NCBI GenBank assembly: GCA_019426215.1 | Contig: CM033402.1 | Span: 27,315,102-27,379,101, forward strand | Length of the DNA stretch: 64,000 nucleotides | Reading direction: 5' to 3' | Source of the DNA: Buddleja alternifolia | Taxonomy: Eukaryota > Streptophyta > Magnoliopsida > Lamiales > Scrophulariaceae | Part shown: positions 33,788 to 43,144 of the stretch, piece after piece | Position numbering within the stretch: the first letter of the stretch is position 1 | Layout of the letters: the number at the start of each line of letters is the position of its first letter | Translations under genes and position numbers: made by a program | The notes under the pieces: model-generated | The model's database searches: none | The model's input: the letters and a program-made list of their open reading frames with translations, nothing else | What the model was told of the DNA's origin: nothing

Positions 33788-34693
33788 CTGTATGATCCAA
33801 GGTCTAGGTAGTTGTTATCCCTTCCTATTCTGCAACTTATAAGCTTATTTTTCAGCACCTTAGTCACCTTGTATGGTCCATCCCAGTTAGGTCCTAGCTT
33901 CTTCACTGTATGTGTATAGCATCTACCCATTTCAGCACAAGGTCGCCGACCTGAAATGCTTTTGTCTTCACCCTTACTGCTTATGACCTCGCGATGCGTT
34001 GCTTGTATAGTTCGTTTCGCAAGTATGCTATCTCTCTCCCTTATTCGATCATATCCAGCTTTTCTTTCATTATAGCCACATGATGCTCTGCATTAAAGTG
34101 CTAGATTCAAAGGGTTGGCACACGTATCTCAGGTCGTATTCCAACCTCAGTTCCATAAACTAGCAAGAATGGGCTTTCTCCAGTAGTGGTCATTGGTGTG
34201 ATCCTGTAGGACCATAATACCGCATATAGCTCATCTACCCAGTATGATGTTAGTGACTTCTACCTACCTGCTGGTATGCAGATGTGCCACCGAGCTAAAA
34301 CGCTACTGGATTCCTATTTCTTCACACCATTTCCTTATCTTGATCCACTGGAACTGTCGTTCAAACCGACATACTATGTTTTTCCATAGGAAACGTATCA
34401 CTTCGTCTTTTGTGACCCGAGCTAGGGCCTCGGACTCAACCCACTTGCTGAAATAGACCACTACTACCAGTAGGAATTTCTTCTGAGTTTTTGCTACTGG
34501 AAAAGGTCCTACGATGTCCATTCCCCATCGAACAAAAGGACATGGGACACTTATCAAATGGAAGTACTTCGCAGGTTTAAGTATGACGTTGGAATGTTTT
34601 TGACATTGTTCGCAACTTCTTACTAGATCTGTGGCATCTCCTTTCAAGCTGGGTGAAAAGTACCCTACTCCCAAGGATTTTCTTGCTAGTGCC
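33788..34693 (-). pseudogene. Tat-like Ty3/gypsy integrase remnant
   Basis: The - strand encodes the end of an HHCC zinc finger (RSCEQCQKHSN), the first catalytic aspartate region (WGMDIVGPFP) and YFSKWVESEALA. The segment with the second aspartate is missing: the frame jumps from CRFE to RQF. A stop near 34303 is followed by RFSSVAH, the glutamate region (VEVTN) and, after a frameshift, TTTGESPFLLVYGTEVG. Near 33880 a GPNWDGPYKV motif marks the C-terminal region. The lineage call (Tat) is by recognition. The reading frame is cut at 34693 by the LTR of element B, so B inserted into this integrase. Confidence 0.8.
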
Positions 34694-36465
34694 TGTTAGG
34701 AATTTCATATTAGACGTTTTGATGATGACAAATAGGACTTTCTGTTAGACTCCGAAAAGTGTAAAAGCTTTCATAGAATGTTATGTATAAGTACCTGAAA
34801 GCTTATTTATCTTAGGCTTATAGTATTTATCTTTGTAGAATTCCTTAGACTAAGTATGTGACACTAAAACACTTAGGCAAATTCTGGGTGAGTCTACCAA
34901 GTGATGAAGGTGAAGATCAAGCGTCTAAAGCTACAATGGATAAAGATATCTTGAAGCGTCCGTCAAACGCTTTAGGGATTATCCCAGTGCTCAAACTACG
35001 AATGGATAACTCAGGCCGAATACTCAACCTCAAGTGAAATGACGGAATTCTCAGTGAGACCATCAAGACAAGATTGAAGAGTAAGCGTCTGAAATAAAGA
35101 AAAGAAAGTCAGGATCAGTCCAAGCGTCTGTCCAATACACGAGAATAACTATTCTCTTCAGCAAGCGTCCAAAAAGGTTAAACCAACACAACCTACAAAG
35201 AACGTAACCTGAAAAGAATTCAAACCCAAAACCATCCAAAGACTTAAAAAATGCATTAATTAAACGGACGAATTATTTTCAACGGAAATAAGACAAGATG
35301 CATTAAAAGTCGGATAAGTGCTATTAAAATATAAGCACTATAACTTATGGGCAAGCCATATCTTTGACCTAGACTGTCAGATTTATGAAACCAAGACCAT
35401 GCCTAACCAATTAAATATACCCAAAGTTAGAAATGTCTGAACTCAAGGAATGTTTGGGGAAACGAGACTCCAACCGAGTCAAACGGACAAAAACCACCAA
35501 TACCTTATAAATAGCTCTTTCAACAAACAAGTAAACCGATGCACACGGATGCACACAAAAAAAAAATACCTACTTTGTTGAAAGAAAAGCTTACTAAAAA
35601 TCATAGCCAAATATCCATATAAGCTTTTCACAAATATTCCAGAGACAGTCACCCATATCTCAAATCCTTTTTTAGAAGAACCTATACTACCATTGAGATA
35701 TCCCCAAGTTGTTTGAACTTTCCAAAAACAAACAAACCCGTGACCAAAACCATCAACACCTTTCATCTGAGTGAGAAAGCTGGTTGACTTGCAAGCAATA
35801 TTTTTGTGTAAAAGAAGCTTGTTGAAGTTGATCTCTATTGGAGCTGAAATCTGTGTGACCAAGGAGTTCCGAGATCAAGAGTAACTTGCACCATTTCTGA
35901 GTGAAAGAAGCAAGGGGATAGAAGATCTTTAGTGGAGCTGAAATCTGTGTGACCAAGGAGTTCCAAGATCATATCCAATCTCCCTCTATCTTGTAGAAGT
36001 CTCTGTGTGACTCTTCGATAATCATCATAGTGGAAAAACCTCCCTGATAAAAGGAGAAGAAGGACGTAGCTGGGATTACATCACCCAGTGAACCTTACAA
36101 ATATCTTGTGTCATTTACCTCTTTAAGCATTCATTGTTTTACTGCTTTACTATTCATACTGCATACATTCTGATAAAGTCTTAAAACAACTAAGCGACTA
36201 CTTTCGATTAATTAACTGAACGCTAAGCTATAAAATACTTCCGCTGTGCTAACTCTGATTTAGTGACTAAACTCTGCCCTACTTTGGTAAGCGTTGAAAT
36301 CAACGAGTCTAAGTTAACGTTTCTCAAGCGTCACATCCAGCGCTTAAACTTGTCAAGCGTTCAAATACTTCAAAGTGATACGAATTTTTAAGAAGTCGAA
36401 AAAGACTTCAGGGTCTATTCAAACCCCCCCTTCTAGACCCTTTCGTATACCACTTGGGACCAACA
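34694..36465 (+). mobile_element. 5' LTR of element B
   Basis: 1772 bp, TGTTAGG...CCAACA. TATAAATA at 35506-35513. Near the U5 end a C run of 7 replaces the 10-13 seen elsewhere. Compared with its partner it has a small duplication near 35540 (ATGCACACGG) and several substitutions, so B is probably somewhat older than A. Confidence 0.93.
35506..35513 (+). promoter_or_regulatory. TATA box of element B 5' LTR
   Basis: TATAAATA in CCTTATAAATAGCTC, conserved in every SIRE-type LTR here (48035-48042 in the B 3' LTR; reverse strand 49908-49915 and 62425-62432 in C). The downstream region would be R and U5. Confidence 0.65.
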
Positions 36466-36473
36466 AGTGGTAT
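36447..36473 (+). other. 10-bp stem joining LTR end and primer site
   Basis: Arms ATACCACTTG (36447-36456) and CAAGTGGTAT (36464-36473) are perfectly complementary around the loop GGACCAA. The 3' arm covers the first six bases of the primer site. The same hairpin is at 27320-27346 in A and 61477-61503 in C. Confidence 0.85.
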
Positions 36474-36479
36474 CAGAGC
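36468..36479 (+). other. Primer binding site of element B
   Basis: TGGTATCAGAGC, two bases after the LTR, complementary to initiator tRNA-Met. Starts minus-strand synthesis. Confidence 0.85.
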
Positions 36480-36571
36480 GGTTGAAGTTGAAACCTAAGC
36501 GTTTCCAAGCGTAACTGCTTGTTCAGATCCATTTTTTTTTACAGTCGCTTTAAAATTACTTTAAATTCTTC

Positions 36572-38785
36572 ATGGCATTCTCTAAAGTTCCCAAGTTGAC
36601 CGAGTCAAATTATGACTCTTGGAAGGTCAAAGCGTTTACTTATTTGTGTTCATGTGATGATGAAATGTGTGATATCATTTCAGATGGGCCAATCAAAATA
36701 TACAAAGTTATCACCAGAGCGCCCGAAGCCACAGGAGAAACACCTGACGGTTATGTGGAGAAGCCCAAACAAGAATGGTCCACCGATGAGCGTCGACGAG
36801 CCAATCTGGACAATGTCGGTCGGAATGCATTATACACAGCCATTGGTGACAATGACAACTTATTCAACAAAGTCAAATCATGCAATACAACTAAAGAAAT
36901 TTGGGATAAGTTGGCTACTATTTGTGGTGGCTCAGCACAAATAAAGGAAAACAAATTATCAATTGCCAAAGAAAAATTCAACGGCTTCAAGATGCTACCT
37001 AATGAGACGCTAGAGCAATTAGACATGAGGTTTACAGCCCTTGTCACTGAACTAACATCTCTGGGTATGGAGCTACAAAATCGAGAAACAGTGGTCAAAA
37101 TCTTTAGAAGTCTTCCAAGCAGATTCCTGATGAAAACAACTGCAATGAGAGAATCAAACAATCTGGACAGCCTAACTCCAGAAGATGCTTTTTCAGAACT
37201 CAAAGCATTTGAGTTTGAGCTGAATTCGGCCAGTGATGCAGTAAGTAATCCAGTGATCGAATCTGGAGCGCTAATGGCATCAATCAAAGGAAAACCTATC
37301 AAAGAAAAAGGTTCGGATATAAGTGAGGAAGAAGAACTGGCGCTTCTAAATAGATTCAGGAAATTCCTGAAATATGAAAAGAAGGGAAACAGTCCTAAGC
37401 ACCCAGGACAAAGTTCATATCAAGCGCTTCCTCAAATACAACCACAATATCAAGCGCCTCACTATCCTGCGTCCTCCTCCCTAGCGCCAATTCAATATCA
37501 AACTCCTTCTCAGCAAGATCTCTCAGCGCCTGCAGCGTTAAACCAACGATCCACAAGATTAACAAACGAACAAAAGATGAAGACCAATCTTTGTTACAAC
37601 TGCAGGAGACCAGGGCATTTCCAAGTTAATTGCCCATATCCAAATGTGTCTAAACCTACAAAGCAAGATCACACGGATAGAAACCAATTCAGGAGCAACC
37701 TGAGACAACAAGGCTTGCTAGCAGAATCAGAACCTCTCTATACGCCTGAAGAGGACTTGGAATCATCAGATGAAAGCAGCGATGATGAACCATCAAAGGA
37801 CTCAGCATTCATTTGTCTCATGGCAAGAGAAAATGAAGCATCTAACGACGTACCATCTGAGGTAACCACTGATCTGTATCATCCTCTCTCTTATGATGAA
37901 TTACTTGACAAAGTAAAGGAATATTATACAGATTGTCAAGATGCCACCCAATTATTCCAAAATCACCATCGTATTATTTCAGCACTCAGAAGTGATAACT
38001 TAACGCTCAAAGCAGAGTTGCAAATTCAGCAACAGTGCATTGAGAAAAACCAATCACTCGAGAGTGAAATTACTCAGCTAAAAGGTGATCTTGATATAAT
38101 AGTCAAAAGAGAAGCTGAAATGGTCGCTAAACTTGCCAAATCAGAGCAGCTTATCTCTTCATTATCAAAAGCGTCTAGAACGCTAGATAATGTGACTAAA
38201 GTAACCAGGGCATTTGGTGAAAAGACCGGTCTAGGTTTTGATGAATTTAGTTATAAAGCCAAAGCGTCCAATGTTACAACAATCAACAAAGGAAAAGGTG
38301 TAATCTTTGTTGAAGAAAGTTCGATCAGACAAACGCTGAATGAATCAACAAATACTGGTACAAAAGCTAATGATAAAGTCAACACTGACTCAGGCAAAGG
38401 AAAGACCAAAGCGAATGTCTCACAAAAGAAAATATATCCAAACGCTCAAAAAGCTAAGGAGATATTTTCTGCCAGTGAATCAAACGTTAAGCGTCCCGCA
38501 CCAAAAGTGCATCCTAAGCCAATACCAAACAGAATCAAACGTCTATATCCAAAACAATCCAGTTCATATTATCAACACTATGATAATTGTGAATACGATT
38601 ATGATTATTACTATAATCAAGGATATTTCTATACATCTAGAAAAAGTATGCAACTCAAAACGAAACCCAAGAAGGCCAATCTTTCTCCCATAGTGAAGAC
38701 AAGGCAAATATGGGTTCCGAAAAATCTAATTCACGTCACTAACAAAGAAGGACCCAAAACAAAATGGGTACCTAAAGGAAATTAG
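36572..38785 (+). CDS. gag: Gag of element B, intact (737 aa)
   Basis: Gag coats the genomic RNA and assembles the particle in the cytoplasm. Start MAFSKVPKLT at 36572 is the first ATG after the leader. Residues ~10-235 are the Gag domain with the NYDSWK motif near residues 13-18. A P/Q-rich linker (~280-320) precedes the CCHC zinc knuckle (C341, C344, H349, C354). Then come an acidic stretch (~393-410), a coiled coil (~480-540) and a basic, Tyr-rich tail. Such a long C-terminal part after the knuckle fits SIRE-type Gag. It ends with TAG at 38783-38785; pol starts 14 nt later in another frame. Only two residue differences from the copy in C were noticed. Confidence 0.93.
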   Translation: MAFSKVPKLTESNYDSWKVKAFTYLCSCDDEMCDIISDGPIKIYKVITRAPEATGETPDGYVEKPKQEWSTDERRRANLDNVGRNALYTAIGDNDNLFNKVKSCNTTKEIWDKLATICGGSAQIKENKLSIAKEKFNGFKMLPNETLEQLDMRFTALVTELTSLGMELQNRETVVKIFRSLPSRFLMKTTAMRESNNLDSLTPEDAFSELKAFEFELNSASDAVSNPVIESGALMASIKGKPIKEKGSDISEEEELALLNRFRKFLKYEKKGNSPKHPGQSSYQALPQIQPQYQAPHYPASSSLAPIQYQTPSQQDLSAPAALNQRSTRLTNEQKMKTNLCYNCRRPGHFQVNCPYPNVSKPTKQDHTDRNQFRSNLRQQGLLAESEPLYTPEEDLESSDESSDDEPSKDSAFICLMARENEASNDVPSEVTTDLYHPLSYDELLDKVKEYYTDCQDATQLFQNHHRIISALRSDNLTLKAELQIQQQCIEKNQSLESEITQLKGDLDIIVKREAEMVAKLAKSEQLISSLSKASRTLDNVTKVTRAFGEKTGLGFDEFSYKAKASNVTTINKGKGVIFVEESSIRQTLNESTNTGTKANDKVNTDSGKGKTKANVSQKKIYPNAQKAKEIFSASESNVKRPAPKVHPKPIPNRIKRLYPKQSSSYYQHYDNCEYDYDYYYNQGYFYTSRKSMQLKTKPKKANLSPIVKTRQIWVPKNLIHVTNKEGPKTKWVPKGN

Positions 38786-38799
38786 ATCTGCCCTTTTGA

Positions 38800-41700
38800 A
38801 TGCAGGTACCTAGAGCCAACACCGACGCTTCAGTATGGTACATAGATAGTGGATCATCGAGACACATGACTGGATCAAAGGATCTCTTGATCAACTATCG
38901 TGCAACCAATGGTCCTCAAGTTATATTCGGTGATAATTCTAAAGGTAAAACTAAAGGTATAGGTATCATGCATAGGGGGAACATCATGATCAATGATGTA
39001 TACTATGTCGAGGGTCTTAAACATAATCTCCTAAGCATAAGTCAATTCTGTGATAAAGGCTTTGAAATTAAATTTTCTAGTGACTTGTGCGAGATAATCG
39101 ATGTTAAGACAGGATCTACTAAATTAAAAGGAAGAAGAACAAACAATGTATACTTAGTAGATTGGGATTCAACATTAGATAACAACCCTACATGTTTCGT
39201 AGCTAAGAATCAAAACGAATTAGGTTGGTTATGGCACAGAAAAATGAATCACCTCAATTTCAAAACAATCTCTCAATTAATATCTCTAAATCTCGTAGAG
39301 GGATTACCTAAAGGTTCCTTTAATAAAGATCGCTTATGTGATGCCTGTCAAATGGGTAAACAAGTTAAATCATCCTTTAAGAAGAAGCTTCATCTATCGA
39401 CCTCTCGAATACTTGAATTACTACATTTAGATTTGTTTGGTCCTATTCAAATCATGAGCGTTAGTGGTAAAAAGTATTCACTAGTAATAGTTGATGATTT
39501 TTCACGCTATACATGGGTAGAATTTCTAGCATCTAAAGATGAAACTAGTGCCAAGCTCACCTCTCTAATTCGTCAACTACAAAACTCAAAAGATCTAAAA
39601 GTAACAAGAATTAGAAGTGATAGAGGAACTGAATTTACTAACCATATTGTTGAGAAATTTTGTAAAGACTTTGGAATACTTCATGAGTATTCAGCACCTA
39701 GAACACCTCAACAAAATGGAGTTGCTGAACGACGGAACAGAACGCTTAAAGAAGCCGCTAGGACTATGTTAGCCGAGTCTAAGCTGCCTCAAAGGTTGTG
39801 GGCCGAAGCTATCAACACTGCTTGCTACACTCAGAACCGGTGTATGATCAACAAGCAACATGAAAAGACTCCATATGAGTTATGGAAGGGACGTAAGCCG
39901 AATGTTTCATACTTTCATGTATTTGGTTCAAAATGTTTCATTCATAACAATGGTTCCCAAAGCCTAAAGACATTTGATCCTAAAGCAGATGAAGGAATCT
40001 TTCTAGGTTACGCCAAAAATGGAAAGAGCTTTTGCATCTTAAATAAGATCAAATCGAAGGTTGAAGAATCCATTCATGTTGTGTTTGATGATGCTAACCA
40101 AGAACCGAGTAAGGTTAATATTAATGATGCAGGAATTGAAGATTTATCTCAACAAGCGTCACAAATCAATCTGTGTGATGATAGTGATATTGATGAAGAT
40201 AATGAAATCATTGTACCTAACCCTAAGACTACTCGTAAAGACATCAACGATGACATTGCAAGAAACGCTGATGATCATGAAGGAAATGTTCATCAAGAGC
40301 AAATTCAAACTATAAACACTGAAGCGCCTACGCAAGGAATTGGTCAAGCGCCTACACAGTTTAATCAAACGTTAGATCAATCTCTTAACTCGTTCCAAAC
40401 AGACAGAAAATGGCTCCGAGACCATCCACCAGAACTAATTATTGGAGATATTGGAGCACCCGTTAGAACAAGAGCCGCTACAATAAATGAGGCCATGTTT
40501 GCAAGCTTCCTATCTCAAATGGAACCAAAAAAGGTGGATGAAGCGCTTAACGATCCAAGTTGGATAGAAGCCATGCAAGAAGAGCTAAACCAATTTGAAA
40601 GAAAGGAGGTATGGACGCTAGTACCAAGACCAACCCACCAAGGGGTCATTGGAACTAGATGGGTCTATAGAAACAAAATGGATGAGAATGGGATTGTGAT
40701 TAGAAACAAAGCCAGACACGTAGCTCAGGGATACTGTCAAGAAGAGGGCATCGACTTTTATGAAACATACGCTCCAGTTGCCCGACTTGAAGCAATCCGC
40801 ATGTTTCTAGCGTTTGCAGCATTTAACAAATTTACAGTGTATCAAATGGACGTAAAGAGTGCATTTCTGAATGGTAAACTCCAAGAAGAAGTATATGTGG
40901 AGCAACCACCAGGATTCATCAACAACCATGGGAAAAGTATGGTTTACAAATTGGACAAGGCACTCTATGGTCTTAAACAAGCACCACGAGCATGGTATGA
41001 CACTCTTTCTATCTTCCTTATAGGTAAAGGCTTTTCAAAAGGCAGCGTTGACACAACGTTATTCAAAATTACCCATAATGAAGATATTCTCCTAGTTCAA
41101 ATTTATGTTGATGATATTATATTTGGATCTACCAATAAGCGTCTATGTGAGAAATTTTCGAAAATGATGCAAGATCAATTTGAAATGAGCATGATGGGTG
41201 AATTAACTTTCTTCCTAGGATTACAAGTTAAACAACTCCCTAATGGCATATTCATAAACCAAACTAAATATACTAGAGATATGATCAAGAAATTTGGTAT
41301 GGAAAATGCATCACCTTCAAAAATTCCAATGAGCCAAACGCTTAAGCTAGATAGAGACGATAATGGAAAGAAAATTGATATCACTAACTATAGAGGTATT
41401 ATTGGATCACTTCTTTATCTTACAGCTAGTAGACCTGATATTATGTTCTCAGTATGCATGTGTGCACGATTTCAAGCTGATCCTAGAGAATCACACTTAA
41501 TTGCTGCTAAAAGAATCCTTAAGTACCTAAAAGGCACACAAAATGTGGGCTTATGGTATCCTAGGGATTCTCCTTTTGAACTAATTGGTTATTCAGATGC
41601 AGATTTTGCAGGATGCAAAATAGATAGAAAAAGTACTAGTGGAACATGTCAATTTCTAGGTGATAGACTAATTTCATGGCATAGTAAGAAGCAACAGTCC

Positions 41701-42051
41701 ATCGCTACTTCCACCGCTGAGGCTGAGTATGTAGCCGCTGGAAGCTGTTGTGCACAGATCCTTTGGATGAGGCAACAACTTAGAGATTATGGAATAATCC
41801 TAGATCCAACTCCTATCCATTGTGACAATCAAAGCGCCTTAGCAATGACTCAAAATCCAGTTCTTCACTCTAGAACCAAACACATTGACATTCGCTATCA
41901 CTTTCTACGTGACCACGTTCAAAAGAAAGATATCTCCATGCACTTCATTGGTACAGAAAAGCAACTGGCAGATATCTTCACCAAAGCGCTTAACGAACAA
42001 CGTTTTCTCACTTTAAGAAGTGAACTAGGTATGATTGATCTAAATGCTTAA
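38800..42051 (+). CDS. pol: Pol of element B, intact (1083 aa)
   Basis: Polyprotein with copia order. Protease active site DSG at residues 16-18. GAG-pre-integrase zinc site H146, H151, C180, C183. Integrase triad D211, D274, E310, with 35 residues between the last two. RT has [11 protein letters not shown] (681-691) and YVDD (769-772). RNase H has D933, E975 and D1009. The ATG at 38800 directly follows an in-frame TGA, so Pol is not simply an extension of Gag by frameshift. Two residues in RT differ from the sister copies (H640 for L and Y653 for D in the [13 protein letters not shown] region), which may weaken RT. Otherwise all catalytic residues are present. Confidence 0.94.
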   Translation: MQVPRANTDASVWYIDSGSSRHMTGSKDLLINYRATNGPQVIFGDNSKGKTKGIGIMHRGNIMINDVYYVEGLKHNLLSISQFCDKGFEIKFSSDLCEIIDVKTGSTKLKGRRTNNVYLVDWDSTLDNNPTCFVAKNQNELGWLWHRKMNHLNFKTISQLISLNLVEGLPKGSFNKDRLCDACQMGKQVKSSFKKKLHLSTSRILELLHLDLFGPIQIMSVSGKKYSLVIVDDFSRYTWVEFLASKDETSAKLTSLIRQLQNSKDLKVTRIRSDRGTEFTNHIVEKFCKDFGILHEYSAPRTPQQNGVAERRNRTLKEAARTMLAESKLPQRLWAEAINTACYTQNRCMINKQHEKTPYELWKGRKPNVSYFHVFGSKCFIHNNGSQSLKTFDPKADEGIFLGYAKNGKSFCILNKIKSKVEESIHVVFDDANQEPSKVNINDAGIEDLSQQASQINLCDDSDIDEDNEIIVPNPKTTRKDINDDIARNADDHEGNVHQEQIQTINTEAPTQGIGQAPTQFNQTLDQSLNSFQTDRKWLRDHPPELIIGDIGAPVRTRAATINEAMFASFLSQMEPKKVDEALNDPSWIEAMQEELNQFERKEVWTLVPRPTHQGVIGTRWVYRNKMDENGIVIRNKARHVAQGYCQEEGIDFYETYAPVARLEAIRMFLAFAAFNKFTVYQMDVKSAFLNGKLQEEVYVEQPPGFINNHGKSMVYKLDKALYGLKQAPRAWYDTLSIFLIGKGFSKGSVDTTLFKITHNEDILLVQIYVDDIIFGSTNKRLCEKFSKMMQDQFEMSMMGELTFFLGLQVKQLPNGIFINQTKYTRDMIKKFGMENASPSKIPMSQTLKLDRDDNGKKIDITNYRGIIGSLLYLTASRPDIMFSVCMCARFQADPRESHLIAAKRILKYLKGTQNVGLWYPRDSPFELIGYSDADFAGCKIDRKSTSGTCQFLGDRLISWHSKKQQSIATSTAEAEYVAAGSCCAQILWMRQQLRDYGIILDPTPIHCDNQSALAMTQNPVLHSRTKHIDIRYHFLRDHVQKKDISMHFIGTEKQLADIFTKALNEQRFLTLRSELGMIDLNA

Positions 42052-43144
42052 TCATTCGAAACATCATACTTTTGTTAGGCATGAAATTTAGGGGGAATTC
42101 ACTGTATGTTATGAAATTTATGGGGAACCTACATAGGGGGAACCTTAAAAGAGCTAACTATACCTAAGTGAATATGACCAAAAATGTTTTCCCTTGCATC
42201 GGTCATACGCACTTAGCACCATACACTTAAAACCTTTTTGACGCTTATTACACAAATCTGTCTTAGCGTCTGCACTTCTTTCAAAATAAACTAAACGCTT
42301 AGCTTTATTCCCGGCTAAAGCAGTTAGTAAAAAGACCCTTTTAAAAGCAAGCGTACATTACCCTACGCTAAAACGAGAAAGTGGATTAGTCAATCAATGC
42401 AATTAATGCTGACTTGACATTCCTCACCCTTCGCTCAAGAAAACCCATGGGTACTCATCACGTTTTTCAAAGATGGTTCAGCACATGTACACGCGTCAGT
42501 ACAATTACCATGTATCTTAGACGAATACAACCAGCGCTGAATATTTTAAACCAAAAGTAAAACACTACTACCAAGACATAATGATAAGTACTGGGAAACT
42601 GTGTCCTCATATACACCCTGAAAGGAATAATTCTATATGTTACAATGACCGCTAAAGCACAAAATGTTACTTGAAAGAGACTCTCAAGATTCTCAAGCGT
42701 CCACATAACACTAAATTGTTTCAAGCGTCATTCTGAATAGGTCCGGACGCTTTAACAAATTTTTGGCGGGCATTTGAATAGTGTTCAAAATTATGGTTCC
42801 CGAACAGTTTTCATAAAGAACGTATCCGCTTTTCATGGGCACACGTATCACTCTCAGTCTCTGTTTCAAACTTTTAATCGGACTTCAAAATAGTATATGT
42901 GGCAGTTACTAAAAGAAACCGTGCCTATTTAATCTAAATTCACGTCCACAGTTATATTTTAATGGCTGAGATTTATATTCCTCCACGTGTCAACATCTCA
43001 AACTTCAAACACACCGAACATTCAAATTGAAGTTTCTGCAGAACACAAACACTCTTATACTCTATTACATTCGTGCAAGAACAAGTCTCTCTCTTTTTCA
43101 AAAACAAAAAATTTTCATTCGTAATCTCTGTCTACTGCTCACTA
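42052..43144 (+). other. Spacer between pol and ORF3 in element B
   Basis: 1.09 kb, no ORF. Two PPT-like tracts, AGGGGGAA at 42090-42097 and 42135-42142, lie in a ~30-bp duplication (ATGAAATTTA at 42081 and 42111) just after pol. The second half looks promoter-like: G-box CACGTG at 42984-42989, TATA-like runs, then a CA/CT-rich leader up to the ORF3 ATG. Confidence 0.5.
42984..42989 (+). promoter_or_regulatory. G-box upstream of ORF3
   Basis: CCACGTGTCA core CACGTG, about 155 bp before the ORF3 start. Conserved at 20812-20817 in A and 54960-54965 in C. G-boxes bind bZIP and bHLH factors in plant promoters; action here is inferred. Confidence 0.4.
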
